64,000 nucleotides of DNA, taken from the NCBI RefSeq assembly GCF_002086675.1, contig NZ_MVIF01000016.1, forward strand, positions 1 through 64,000. The letters run 5' to 3'. This stretch comes from Mycobacterium persicum. GTDB taxonomy: Bacteria > Actinomycetota > Actinomycetes > Mycobacteriales > Mycobacteriaceae. Each line of letters opens with the position of its first letter. Position 1 is the first letter of the stretch. Shown here one piece after another: positions 39,919-48,907 of the stretch. Below the pieces are notes generated by a model that was given only the letters and a program-made list of their open reading frames with translations, was not told the origin of the DNA and did not search any database. The translations under genes and the position numbers were made by a program.

Positions 39919-40503
39919 ATGAGTCCCACCACGCGCAGCTGGGCGGTGATCGCCGCCGTGACGGGCGCTGCCCTCGGCTGGCTGCTGACTCCCGCGACTG
40001 CACTGGCCGACCCGCACAACCCGCACAACGTCACCTACATCGTGAAGGTGGACGCGCCCATTTCCAGCGCTCGAGCGATCTACATGGTCAACGACAGCTA
40101 TACGGCTACCGCCCCGTTGAGCGCGACAGGCCGCGAATTCACCACCAACACCATGCTGGCCGATCCGGCGAAAGCTGGTATGCAAGTGAGCATTCCGTCA
40201 CCGTATGCCGGAAACGTGCACTGCGAGATCGACGTGGACAACAATGTCGCCGCAATGGTGGATCAATACGTGACGTCGTCGCCCGGAGCTCCCGGCGACC
40301 CGGATACCTACGGGGTGGTGGCCTGCGGCGCCTCCCCGCTACCCGTACCGCAGTGGTGGGCCAAACTCTGCGACGCCTGGTGGTGTGTCGACACTTCCTT
40401 TCCTTCCAACGCTCGCGACGAGGCCCGTACCGACGTGACGCGGGACTCCGACCCTGAGCACAGCCCGACGTGGCCGCGTCGCCCCTACGAACCGGCGCTT
40501 TAG
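39919..40503 (+). CDS. Secreted hypothetical protein
   Basis: A 194-residue exported protein with signal peptide (VIAAVTGAALGWLL, cleavage near ALA-DPH). The mature part begins with a beta-rich segment (HNVTYIVKVDAPISSARAIYMV) that faintly recalls MmpS-type domains, has cysteines at HCEIDV, VACG and CDAWWC that may form disulfides, and ends in a polar Arg/Pro/Asp tail. Function unknown. TATTGT lies 8 nt before the ATG. Divergent from the multicopper oxidase. Confidence 0.75.
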   Translation: MSPTTRSWAVIAAVTGAALGWLLTPATALADPHNPHNVTYIVKVDAPISSARAIYMVNDSYTATAPLSATGREFTTNTMLADPAKAGMQVSIPSPYAGNVHCEIDVDNNVAAMVDQYVTSSPGAPGDPDTYGVVACGASPLPVPQWWAKLCDAWWCVDTSFPSNARDEARTDVTRDSDPEHSPTWPRRPYEPAL

Positions 40504-40572
40504 TATCGAGCGGTCTTGCCGCCACCACACGCTTCCGCTGAACCAGGGCGATTCTTCGGCGCTCGCGATGGT

Positions 40573-41418
40573 TCAATGCCGATGCGGCGCGAGCAACGCC
40601 GCCTGACCAACGACGGGGCGACGCGTCGCCAGCCACTCGCGGGTGCTGTTATGCGATCGTTCGATGAGCCGGGTGGTATGCGAGAAGTCGATTGGCGTAA
40701 CACCGAGTGGACACAGCGGTGGGACGACGCGCAGGTCGACCGATTTCTCATAGGTGGCGACATCCACGGCCAGGCGTTGGTTGATGGCAAGGGTCAAGGC
40801 GTATATCGCCATCGCCAGCGCCCCCCTTGGTGCTTCGGGCAGCGCGCATGGGTAGCCGGTCGGCAGCACCCAGACCAGATCGGCGCCGAGCGCCACCGCG
40901 TGCGACAGCGGAGTGTTGTTGACGACACCGCCGTCCATCAGATCCCGTCCGTCGATGTTCACTGGGGGAAAGACGGCGGGAATGGCGGCGCTGGCAGTGA
41001 TCGCGTCGACCGCGTCACCCGAGGAAAGCAGGACGTCGTGGCCCGACAGCACGTCGGTGGCCACCACATGCAGCGGTATCGGTGCATCCTGCAGCCGGGA
41101 AAACTGCAGATGGCCCTTGAGAAGCCGCCGCATACCGTGGCTCGGCACCAGGTTGGAACGCAGACCGAGAAAACCCAACAGCCCCACGATCGGGCGGGTG
41201 GGGAACACGTCTTCTCTCGATATCGACCGCCACAGGTCGGCCAGCATGCGAATGCCCTCGACATCAGCACGCGACGCCAGCCAACCGCCGTTGACGGCGC
41301 CGACGGAGGTGCCGACGATCAGGTCCGGCCTAATGCCGCTTTCGGCCAAACCGAGGAGCATCCCCACCTGGATAGACCCGAGGCTGCCGCCCCCGGAGAG
41401 CACAAACGCGGTTGTCAT
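40573..41418 (-). CDS. Patatin-like phospholipase (RssA type)
   Basis: A 281-residue patatin-domain hydrolase. The glycine-rich oxyanion loop SGGGSLG (8-14), nucleophile Ser38 in GTSVG and Asp162 in the DGG motif form the Ser-Asp dyad. No signal peptide; cytosolic or membrane-associated. H37Rv Rv3728 in the same neighbourhood contains a patatin domain fused to a transporter, whereas here it stands alone. Expected to hydrolyse acyl esters of lipids. Confidence 0.9.
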   Translation of the reverse strand: MTTAFVLSGGGSLGSIQVGMLLGLAESGIRPDLIVGTSVGAVNGGWLASRADVEGIRMLADLWRSISREDVFPTRPIVGLLGFLGLRSNLVPSHGMRRLLKGHLQFSRLQDAPIPLHVVATDVLSGHDVLLSSGDAVDAITASAAIPAVFPPVNIDGRDLMDGGVVNNTPLSHAVALGADLVWVLPTGYPCALPEAPRGALAMAIYALTLAINQRLAVDVATYEKSVDLRVVPPLCPLGVTPIDFSHTTRLIERSHNSTREWLATRRPVVGQAALLAPHRH

Positions 41419-41624
41419 AGTTCACCTATTAGCACGTACCGGCACCGCATCTATCTGATCCCACGCTGATACCCGGTCCGGACCGTTCCGCAACCGGCGT
41501 GAACATGGACAATTGTCAGCACGCTGACCAACCTGTGTTTTCCGTCGAGCCGTTGGGCTGGACTATGGACGTGACGAGCAGAAGACTGTCCATCGGCGCG
41601 ACCATTCCGGTTCGCCACCTGAAC

Positions 41625-42251
41625 ATGACCACCGGCCAAACCTCGCGCGGGCCATTCCGCCGGCCTACTGACGCCGGAATCGGCGATGGCACAACCCATT
41701 TGGCCTTGCTAGCCCCCCTTGTCGCTCTTGCAGCCCTCATCGCCTTGATCGCCGGGTGCGCCCGCGGTGCTACCACGCTGCCGGCTGCGGCGCCGGCGGT
41801 AGCGTCGGTCGCGACGTCCGGATCGGCCGGCGCCCATCTGCCCGTGCCGGCGCAGTTGCAGTTCACCGCCAAGACCCTTGATGGCCGCATATTTTCGGGC
41901 GAAGGCCTGTCGGGCAAGCCTGCAGTGCTGTGGTTTTGGGCGCCGTGGTGTCCCGTCTGCCAACGGGAAGCCGCAACGGTCGGCAAAGTCGGCGCCGCGT
42001 ATCCCACGGTGACCTTCGTAGGGGTAGCCGCGCAAGACCAGGTACCGGCGATGCGAGACTTCGTCGACAGATACCAGCTCACCTCGATGCCGCAGCTGGC
42101 CGATACCGACGCGGCGGTCTGGGCGAAGTTCGGCGTGACGGCGCAACCGGCTTTCGCGTTCGTCAGCGCAAACGGCACTATCGACGTCGTCGAAGGTCCC
42201 TTGACCGAACCCGAGTTGACCAAGCGGGTTAGCATGCTGGCTGACCTGTGA
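41625..42251 (+). CDS. Thioredoxin-like disulfide oxidoreductase, lipoprotein (DsbE/MPT53 type)
   Basis: A membrane-anchored extracytoplasmic thioredoxin-fold protein. The hydrophobic signal ends in the lipobox ALIAGC, and the TlpA-like domain contains WAPWCPVC (active CxxC), then VTFVGVAAQDQ and the cis-Pro region TAQPAFAFV. The start is uncertain: MTTGQTS is chosen, with in-frame starts up to 42 codons upstream. It overlaps the ccdA-like gene by 4 nt; CcdA would feed it electrons. The pair resembles the MPT53/Rv2877c arrangement. Confidence 0.87.
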   Translation: MTTGQTSRGPFRRPTDAGIGDGTTHLALLAPLVALAALIALIAGCARGATTLPAAAPAVASVATSGSAGAHLPVPAQLQFTAKTLDGRIFSGEGLSGKPAVLWFWAPWCPVCQREAATVGKVGAAYPTVTFVGVAAQDQVPAMRDFVDRYQLTSMPQLADTDAAVWAKFGVTAQPAFAFVSANGTIDVVEGPLTEPELTKRVSMLADL

Positions 42252-43129
42252 TCGACACGACCCCGCTGGTCCTGGCGCTGACCGCCGGGCTGGTGGCCGC
42301 GCTGAACCCGTGTGGATTTGCGTTCCTGCCAGGCTATCTGGGCTTGGTCATCGCCGGCGGCAGCCAGATCACGTCGCGGCCAGCGGCGCTGGCCCGTGCT
42401 GGAGCGGCCACGCTTGTCATGTCAGCCGGATTCCTCACGGTGTTCGGCCTCTTCGGTCTGCTGATTGCGCCACTGATCGCCTCGGCGCAGCAGTATGTTC
42501 CGTTTGCCACCGTGATCATCGGTGTGTTGCTGATCGGTTTGGCGGCCTGGCTGCTCAGCGGCAGAGATATCGCTGTGGTGGCGCCAAAGATTTCCGGTGG
42601 CGCACCAACTGCGCGCCTGCGTTCCATGTACGGCTACGGCGTCGCATACGCGGTGGCCTCGCTGTCGTGCACGATCGGGCCATTTCTGGCGTTGATCAGC
42701 ACCACATTTCGGCGCGGCTCGATACACACCGGGGTTCTGGCATTCGTGGTCTACGCCCTCGGCATGGCCATCACTGTGGGAGTGGCCGCACTGGCCGTGG
42801 CATTTGTCGGGTCATCGGCGGCGGGTGTGCTCCGTCGCATCCTGCCCGCCCTCGGTCGCGTGGCAGGCCTGCTGCTGCTGCTGACCGGGCTCTACGTGAC
42901 CTATTACGGTTACTATGAGATCCGGCCGTATTTCACCGACGCCGACACGGAGGATCCCGTCATTGAAGCCGCCGGTGCGGTGCAAACGTGGCTGGTCCAA
43001 CGCGTGGACTCGCTCGGGGTATGGCCGCTGCTGGCTATTCTCGCCGCACTCCTGACTGGCGCCCTCGGATTGCGAATGTTAGCCTGTCGCAGCATGTTTC
43101 GCCGTAGCACTGCATCGTCAAGCGGTTGA
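42248..43129 (+). CDS. CcdA-family thiol-disulfide transporter
   Basis: A 293-residue polytopic protein of the CcdA/DsbD-beta family that moves reducing equivalents across the membrane. The paired redox cysteines are Cys22 in ALNPCGF and Cys141 in SLSCTIGP, each in a membrane helix with a nearby proline. At least six helices plus an extra C-terminal helix (LLAILAALLTGALGL) are seen. GTG start inside the preceding gene's stop (GTGA). Partner of the thioredoxin-like lipoprotein. Confidence 0.9.
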   Translation: MIDTTPLVLALTAGLVAALNPCGFAFLPGYLGLVIAGGSQITSRPAALARAGAATLVMSAGFLTVFGLFGLLIAPLIASAQQYVPFATVIIGVLLIGLAAWLLSGRDIAVVAPKISGGAPTARLRSMYGYGVAYAVASLSCTIGPFLALISTTFRRGSIHTGVLAFVVYALGMAITVGVAALAVAFVGSSAAGVLRRILPALGRVAGLLLLLTGLYVTYYGYYEIRPYFTDADTEDPVIEAAGAVQTWLVQRVDSLGVWPLLAILAALLTGALGLRMLACRSMFRRSTASSSG

Positions 43130-43388
43130 CAGGTGCACCGCCGTCAGCCGGATTGGCGGGTTGGATTCGTTCCATGGAGGTGGATCTGAATGTCCGCATT
43201 CCGAGTCCGGGGGCGAGACCGCTCAGCGGAGCTAGCCCCGATAGCCGATTGCGCCGACTTTCGTCATCGCCCGGGACCTCGAGACCGGCTTTCTGAGTGA
43301 GCTTTTCGACTGTCATCTCGGGTGTGCTGCTGGTGGGGCGCCCGCGCGCCGCCATGTCCGGGTAAGTCACCGCGTTCAACGCCGTGGT

Positions 43389-44048
43389 CTAGGCGAACCT
43401 TTCCAGCCAGGTCGTCACCGCGTACAACACCGCGTAGGTGCCAACCGCGATGCCCAGCGTGGTCGCCAGCCGCCACCGTAACCGGCGGATGCCGCCGAGA
43501 CTGCACTGATTGCGCCGCCGCAACGCAATCCATACCAGCAGCGCGAGGACGCCCAGGCCACTCAGCCGGAACCACCACGCGTAGTTGCCGTACAGATTGT
43601 TGGCCCACACCAATGCCGTTGCACCGCTGATGATTCCGAACATCGCAAGGACGGTGGGTCCCACACAGCACAGGATGCCGACCAAACCGCCGGTGATGCC
43701 GATGCGCCAGATCGGCAGCCGGCCATCCTTAAACGATGGTCTTTGCGGAGGAGCTTCTTCCGGCTCGCCTTCCACGCGCACACCGTTCCAGAACGCGACG
43801 TGGTTCTTGATCCGACGCGCCAGCGGGCTCGGACGTGGGTAGTACCACGCGGCGTCCGGATTCACATCACCGTTGACCGATACGGTGTAATAGTGCGCCA
43901 GGCCCTTCCACGGGCATATCGACTTCGTCGAGCTGTCGACCAGGTGCTCGCGCCGCAGCGACTCCGGCGGAAAGTAGTCGTTGCCCTCCACCCGGACGGT
44001 TCGCGGCGCCTCGGCAAGCACCGCGCCGTTCCAGACAGCACGAATCAT
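43389..44048 (-). CDS. DUF427 domain fused to a MerT-like membrane domain
   Basis: A 219-residue fusion. Residues 1-95 are a DUF427 domain (IRAVWNGAVLAEAP, CPWKGLAHYYTVSVNG, AAWYYPRPSPLA). Residues about 120-215 form three or four membrane helices with a Cys-Cys pair (GILCCVGPTVLAMFGIISGAT) and a helix NNLYGNYAWWFRLSGL, resembling MerT-type metal transport proteins. GGAGG precedes the ATG. It is divergent from the radical-SAM gene and close to the thioredoxin-CcdA genes, hinting at metal(loid) or thiol stress. The fusion is the oddity; homology of the membrane part is inferred from motif only. Confidence 0.75.
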   Translation of the reverse strand: MIRAVWNGAVLAEAPRTVRVEGNDYFPPESLRREHLVDSSTKSICPWKGLAHYYTVSVNGDVNPDAAWYYPRPSPLARRIKNHVAFWNGVRVEGEPEEAPPQRPSFKDGRLPIWRIGITGGLVGILCCVGPTVLAMFGIISGATALVWANNLYGNYAWWFRLSGLGVLALLVWIALRRRNQCSLGGIRRLRWRLATTLGIAVGTYAVLYAVTTWLERFA

Positions 44049-44126
44049 TCTGGTCAACCTCCTGCAATCATCCTTGCCGCTATAGCACGCTATTGCGGTG
44101 CGCCGCGCAGCTGAACTGTAGTCCTG

Positions 44127-46523
44127 ATGACAGTTGCGCGCGGGCACGCTACCCGCCGTGATGAGCTACCCCGGTTTACCGGGCCGATGGGAAACGGGGC
44201 ACCAGTGACGACGATGAAACGGGATCGCGACGAGGTATTCCTCGAGTACACCAGGAGCATCTGCCCGGTGTGCAAGGTCGTGATCGACGCACAGGTCAAC
44301 GTCCGCGGCGGCAAGGTATATCTGCGCAAGCGCTGCCGCGACCATGGCGAGTTCGAGGCCCTGGTGTACGGGGATGCCCAGATGTACTTGGACTCGATGC
44401 GATTCAACAAACCCGGCACCATTCCGCTGCAATTTCAGACCGAGATCCGCGACGGCTGTCCCACCGACTGCGGGCTTTGCCCGGATCATAAGCAGCATGC
44501 CTGCCTGGGGTTGATCGAAGTCAACACCCACTGCAACCTGGACTGCCCGATCTGTTTCGCCGACTCCGGTCACCGGCCCGACGGCTACGCGCTCACCTTG
44601 GCGCAGTGCGAGACGATGCTCGACGCACTCGTCGCCGCCGAAGGCGAACCCGAAGTCGTGATGCTCTCCGGCGGCGAGCCGACGATCCACAAGCAGATCC
44701 TGGAGTTCGTCGACGCCGCCCAGACCCGTCCGATCAAGACCGTCATCATCAACACCAACGGCATTCGGCTGGCATCGGATCGGCAGTTCGTCGCCAACCT
44801 TGCGCAGCGCAACCGGCCGGGGCGCCCAGTGCACATCTACCTGCAGTTCGACGGCCTCGAGGAAGCCACCTATCGCCAGATCCGCGGCCGTGATCTGCGG
44901 GACATCAAGGCCCGCGCGCTGGACAACTGCGCGGCGGCGGGCCTGACCGTGACCTTGGTGGCCGCCGTCGAGCGCGGGGTCAACGACCACGAACTCGGCG
45001 CCGTCATCCGTCACGGTATGGCGCAGCCAGCGGTGCAATCGGTGGTGTTCCAGCCGGTCACCCACGCCGGCCGGCACCTGCAGTTCGATCCCCTGACCAG
45101 GCTGACCAACTCCGATATCGTCCACGGCATCGCCGCCCAGCTGCCCGCCTGGTTCCAGGCCGACGATTTCTTCCCGGTTCCGTGTTGTTTTCCCACCTGT
45201 CGATCGATCACCTATCTGCTCACCGACGGTGAGCATGTGCTGCCAATTCCGCGACTGCTTGACGTGCAGGACTATCTCGACTACGTGTCCAACCGGGTGA
45301 TCCCCGACCTGGCGATTCGCGAAGCGCTGGAGAAGCTGTGGTCGGCGTCGGCGGTGATGGGCACCGACACCACGATCGAACAGTTGCAGCGGGCGGCAGC
45401 CGCGCTCGACTGCGCCAACGCCTGCGGGATCAACCTGCCCGAGGCGCTGGCCAACCTGACCGATCGGGTCTTCGCCATCGTGATCCAGGACTTCCAGGAC
45501 CCCTACACCCTGAACGTCAAGCAACTGATGAAATGCTGTGTGCAGCAACTCACTCCGGACGGGCGACTGATCCCGTTCTGCGCCTACAACTCGGTGGGCT
45601 ACCGCGAGCAAGTCCGCGAACAGCTCACCGGCGTGCCGGTTCCCGATATCGTGCCCAACGCCGCCCCGCTCGCCGGTCTGGTGACCGATTCCCCACACGG
45701 TTCCAAGCAGGCCGGCCACCGTGCGACGCCGATCACGCTGTCACCGCAGCAGATCAAAGCCTGCTGCGCCGAAGCTTATTCCGGCGACATCGTCACCCTG
45801 CTGCTCGGCGACTCCTATCATCCGGGCGGCGCGGCACTGACCCGCAGGCTGGCAAACCGGCTGGGGCTACGGCCAGGGCGGCGGGTTGCCGATGTCGCCG
45901 CCGGGCGGGGCGCCACCGCACGACTGCTCGCCAGTGAATACCATGTCGAGGTCGACGGGGTGGAGCTCAGCGACATCAATGTGACGCGCGCCCGGGCGGC
46001 CGTTGCGCAAGCCGGGCTGCAGCATCGGGTGCACCTCCATCACGGCGACGCCGAGGCACTTCCCCTGGCCGACAACGCTTTTGACGCCCTGGTGTGCGAA
46101 TGCGCACTGTGCACCTTTCCGGACAAGGCTGCGGCAGCCCGCCAGTTCGCCCGGATCCTGCGTCCGGGAGGCTTGGTCGGCATCACCGATGTCACCGTCA
46201 CCGATGCCGGCCTACCGCCGGAGCTGACCTCACTGCGCGCCTGGGTGGCTTGCATCGCCGACGCCCGGTCGGTCACCGACTACACCGGCATCCTGCAGCA
46301 GGCGGGGCTACGCATCCGCCACGTCGAGTCGCACGACCGGAGCTTGCTGGACATGATCGACCGCATCGACTCGCGGATCACCGCCTTGGCTATCGCCGTG
46401 CCAGATACCTTGGCAGACAACGGTATCCAGCTCGACACCGTCCGCGCGTTCACCGCGCTGGCGCGATCCGAAGTCCAGGCCGGACGCCTCGGCTACACCC
46501 TGATGATCGCGGAGAAGCCGTGA
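44127..46523 (+). CDS. Radical-SAM enzyme fused to an ArsM-like methyltransferase
   Basis: A 798-residue two-domain enzyme. Residues about 40-530 are a radical-SAM domain with the 4Fe-4S motif CNLDCPIC (Cys136, 140, 143), MLSGGEPTIH, an N-terminal CPVC zinc-ribbon-like pair, and further Cys clusters (PCCFPTCRS at 353-358; KCC and PFCAYN at about 470-485) seen in tetraether-synthase-like enzymes. Residues about 540-798 are a SAM methyltransferase (VADVAAGRGATA) whose cysteines (546, 547, 659/662, 709) and segment ECALCTFPDKAAAARQFARILRPGG resemble arsenite methyltransferases. Likely the Rv3729 counterpart. The substrate is unproven. The start could be later (Met21 or Met30). Confidence 0.8.
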   Translation: MTVARGHATRRDELPRFTGPMGNGAPVTTMKRDRDEVFLEYTRSICPVCKVVIDAQVNVRGGKVYLRKRCRDHGEFEALVYGDAQMYLDSMRFNKPGTIPLQFQTEIRDGCPTDCGLCPDHKQHACLGLIEVNTHCNLDCPICFADSGHRPDGYALTLAQCETMLDALVAAEGEPEVVMLSGGEPTIHKQILEFVDAAQTRPIKTVIINTNGIRLASDRQFVANLAQRNRPGRPVHIYLQFDGLEEATYRQIRGRDLRDIKARALDNCAAAGLTVTLVAAVERGVNDHELGAVIRHGMAQPAVQSVVFQPVTHAGRHLQFDPLTRLTNSDIVHGIAAQLPAWFQADDFFPVPCCFPTCRSITYLLTDGEHVLPIPRLLDVQDYLDYVSNRVIPDLAIREALEKLWSASAVMGTDTTIEQLQRAAAALDCANACGINLPEALANLTDRVFAIVIQDFQDPYTLNVKQLMKCCVQQLTPDGRLIPFCAYNSVGYREQVREQLTGVPVPDIVPNAAPLAGLVTDSPHGSKQAGHRATPITLSPQQIKACCAEAYSGDIVTLLLGDSYHPGGAALTRRLANRLGLRPGRRVADVAAGRGATARLLASEYHVEVDGVELSDINVTRARAAVAQAGLQHRVHLHHGDAEALPLADNAFDALVCECALCTFPDKAAAARQFARILRPGGLVGITDVTVTDAGLPPELTSLRAWVACIADARSVTDYTGILQQAGLRIRHVESHDRSLLDMIDRIDSRITALAIAVPDTLADNGIQLDTVRAFTALARSEVQAGRLGYTLMIAEKP

Positions 46524-46625
46524 TCGGTGCGGGTGATGACGCCCTGGGGGGGTGACAGCCGGGTTCGTCCAGGCTTACGTTTGCCCCGGCAACAACATCA
46601 ATCCGACCGAACAGGCTGTCTCAGG

Positions 46626-47810
46626 ATGAGAGCGGTAACCTGCACCAACGCGAAGCTCGAGGTAGTCGAACAGCGCACCCCGCAACCGGCCAAAGGGCAG
46701 TTGCTGATCGATGTCCGCAAGTGTGGCATCTGCGGATCGGACCTGCACGCCCGTTACCACTGTGACGAACTCGCCGACATGATGGACGAATCGGGCTACC
46801 ACGCCTTCATGCGATCCGATCAGCACGTGGTGTTCGGACACGAATTCTGCGGCGACGTGGTCGACTACGGCCCCGGCACCCGCAAAGCTCCCCGGCCCGG
46901 CACCCCGGTTGTGGCCATGCCGCTGCTGCGACGCGGCAACGAGGTGCACGGGATCGGACTGTCGACAATGGCGCCGGGCGCCTACGCCGAGCAGCTGCTC
47001 GTCGAGCAGTCGCTGACGTTTCCCGTCCCTAACGGCCTGTCGCCGGAGATCGCTGCGCTGACCGAGCCGATGGCCGTCGGCTGGCACGCCGTGCGGCGCG
47101 GCGACGTGGGCAAACGCGACGTCGCAATCGTGATCGGCTGCGGCCCTATCGGCCTCGCGGTGATCTGCATGCTGAAGGCACACGGCGTGCGCACCGTGAT
47201 CGCCAGCGACTTCTCCGCGGGCCGGCGCGCGCTGGCCACCGCCTGCGGCGCCGACGTCGTCGTCGATGCGGCGCAGGACGCCCCCTACGAGGCGGCCGCC
47301 GCCCATGGACCGGGAAAGGGCTACCTGAAAAGCATCCTCGACGCGTTCGACCTCGCGGTCGGCACCGTCGAAAAGCTACACCGGCTGCGGCTGCCCTGGT
47401 GGCATCTGTGGCGCGTGGCCGAAGCGGCTGGCGCGGCAACGCCCAAGCACCCGGTCGTCTTCGAATGTGTCGGTGTCCCAGGCATTATCGACGGCATCAT
47501 CGCGAGCGCCCCACTGTTTTCCCGCGTTGTGGTGGTCGGGGTCTGCATGGGCGCAGACCAGATCCGCCCGGCGATGGCGATCAACAAGGAGATCGACCTG
47601 CGGTTCGTGCTCGGCTACACCCCGCTCGAATTCCGCGACACGCTGCACATGCTCGCCGACGGCAAGGTCAACGCCGCGCCGCTGATCACCGGGACCGTCG
47701 GGCTGCCCGGTGTCGAGGCCGCGTTCGACGCGCTCGGCGACCCCGAGGCACACGCGAAGATCCTGATCGACCCGAAGAGCGACGCCGCGAGCCCACAACC
47801 GGTGCGCTGA
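46626..47810 (+). CDS. Zinc-dependent alcohol dehydrogenase (Rv3726-like)
   Basis: A 394-residue medium-chain dehydrogenase. The N-terminal catalytic domain has KCGICGSDLHARYHC (zinc ligand Cys) and FGHEFCGDVV (His/Glu); the NAD-binding motif is VIGCGPIGLAVIC (about 187-199). An insertion (AYEAAAAHGPGKGYLKSILDAF type, about 235-275) lengthens it beyond simple ADHs. The structural zinc cysteine cluster is not evident. Substrate unknown. It lies downstream of the radical-SAM gene. Confidence 0.88.
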   Translation: MRAVTCTNAKLEVVEQRTPQPAKGQLLIDVRKCGICGSDLHARYHCDELADMMDESGYHAFMRSDQHVVFGHEFCGDVVDYGPGTRKAPRPGTPVVAMPLLRRGNEVHGIGLSTMAPGAYAEQLLVEQSLTFPVPNGLSPEIAALTEPMAVGWHAVRRGDVGKRDVAIVIGCGPIGLAVICMLKAHGVRTVIASDFSAGRRALATACGADVVVDAAQDAPYEAAAAHGPGKGYLKSILDAFDLAVGTVEKLHRLRLPWWHLWRVAEAAGAATPKHPVVFECVGVPGIIDGIIASAPLFSRVVVVGVCMGADQIRPAMAINKEIDLRFVLGYTPLEFRDTLHMLADGKVNAAPLITGTVGLPGVEAAFDALGDPEAHAKILIDPKSDAASPQPVR

Positions 47811-47829
47811 CCGCGGTATGAGTTCGGCG

Positions 47830-48870
47830 CTACCCGTTGCGGGCATCCCTCTTCAGATCGGTATCCCGGCTCGGCTGCACCCGTTTCGGTTCCCCGGGCA
47901 TCTTCGGGTAATTCGGCGGGTACGGCATGTCTCCGAGGCCGCGCTCTTCGTCCGCGGCAACCATGTCCAGCAACGGCGCAATCGACTGCGCCACATCATC
48001 CATGCCGGCCCAGGGATCGTCACGACGCCGCACTAGGTCGGGCACCGTGGCCATGGTGTAGTCGTCGGGGTCCGCGCCCGCCAGCTCATCCCAGGTCAAC
48101 GGTGTCGACACGGTGGCAATCGGGGTACGGCGCACCGAATACGCCGACGCCATGGTGCGGTCGCGGGCATTCTGGTTGAAGTCGATGAAGATCCGCTCGC
48201 CGCGTTCTTCCTTCCACCAGGACGTGGTCACCGCGTCGGGCGCGCGACGCTCCACCTCGCGGGCCAGCGCGATGCCCGCCCGACGCACGGCGATGAAGTC
48301 CCAGTCGGTGGCGATCCGGAAAAACACGTGCACCCCGCGCCCGCCCGATGTCTTCGGGTAGCCGACCAACCCGAGTTCGTCGAGCAACGGCCGCAACACG
48401 TCGACGGCGACATCCCGCGCCTGCACAAAACCGGTACCGGGCTGCGGATCCAGATCGATGCGCAATTCGTCGGGGTGCTCGGTGTCAGGACAGCGCACCT
48501 GCCACGGGTGCAGTGTCACGGTGCCCATCTGCGCCGCCCAGACGATCGCCGCCGGGTGGGTCACCTGCAATGCGTCGGCGGTGCGTCCCGACGGGAACGT
48601 CACCCGGCAGGTCTGCAGGTAGTCGGGACGGTGCTGGGGCACCCGCTTCTGATAGATCTCCTCGCCGTCGATGCCGTCGGGAAAGCGCTGCAGATGCGTG
48701 GGCCGGTCGCGCAACGCGGCCAGCATCGGGCCCCGGCCAACGGCGCGGTAGTACTCGACCAGCCGGCGTTTGGTGCCGCCGGAGCCGAGCTGCGGGAAGT
48801 ACACCCGGTCCGGGTTGGTCACCCGCACCCGGATGCCGTCGACGTCGAGTTCTTCTGCAGCAGCGGCCAT
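47830..48870 (-). CDS. Prim-PolC (LigD-type primase-polymerase, Rv3730c-like)
   Basis: A 346-residue archaeo-eukaryotic primase-fold polymerase. Landmarks are the NPDRVYFP entry motif (about 18-25), the catalytic acidic pair in LRIDLDPQ, the TSGGRGVHVFF nucleotide-binding histidine motif, and IFIDFNQNARDRTMASAYSVR. In mycobacteria the protein encoded opposite LigC (Prim-PolC) inserts short ribo- or deoxynucleotide patches in base excision repair. It is divergent from ligC with only 37 bp between starts, so the two are coregulated. Confidence 0.92.
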   Translation of the reverse strand: MAAAAEELDVDGIRVRVTNPDRVYFPQLGSGGTKRRLVEYYRAVGRGPMLAALRDRPTHLQRFPDGIDGEEIYQKRVPQHRPDYLQTCRVTFPSGRTADALQVTHPAAIVWAAQMGTVTLHPWQVRCPDTEHPDELRIDLDPQPGTGFVQARDVAVDVLRPLLDELGLVGYPKTSGGRGVHVFFRIATDWDFIAVRRAGIALAREVERRAPDAVTTSWWKEERGERIFIDFNQNARDRTMASAYSVRRTPIATVSTPLTWDELAGADPDDYTMATVPDLVRRRDDPWAGMDDVAQSIAPLLDMVAADEERGLGDMPYPPNYPKMPGEPKRVQPSRDTDLKRDARNG

Positions 48871-48907
48871 AGCTGGATTCCAGCATGCCGCACGCCAGAA
48901 TGAACCC
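48871..48907. promoter_or_regulatory. 37-bp divergent promoter of Prim-PolC and ligC
   Basis: On the minus strand TGGAAT ends 6 nt before the Prim-PolC ATG; on the plus strand CAGAAT ends 6 nt before the ligC ATG. Both spacings fit leaderless mRNAs. The -35 of each would overlap the other gene's 5' end. Hexamers are imperfect, so confidence rests on the shared spacing. Confidence 0.4.

Noticed and set aside
43035-43379. 114-codon minus-strand frame near the ccdA end
   Set aside because: Its 3' half is antisense to ccdA and no family or ribosome site supports it.
44166-45719. 517-codon minus-strand frame opposite the radical-SAM gene
   Set aside because: No recognisable domains; the plus-strand protein has all expected motifs.
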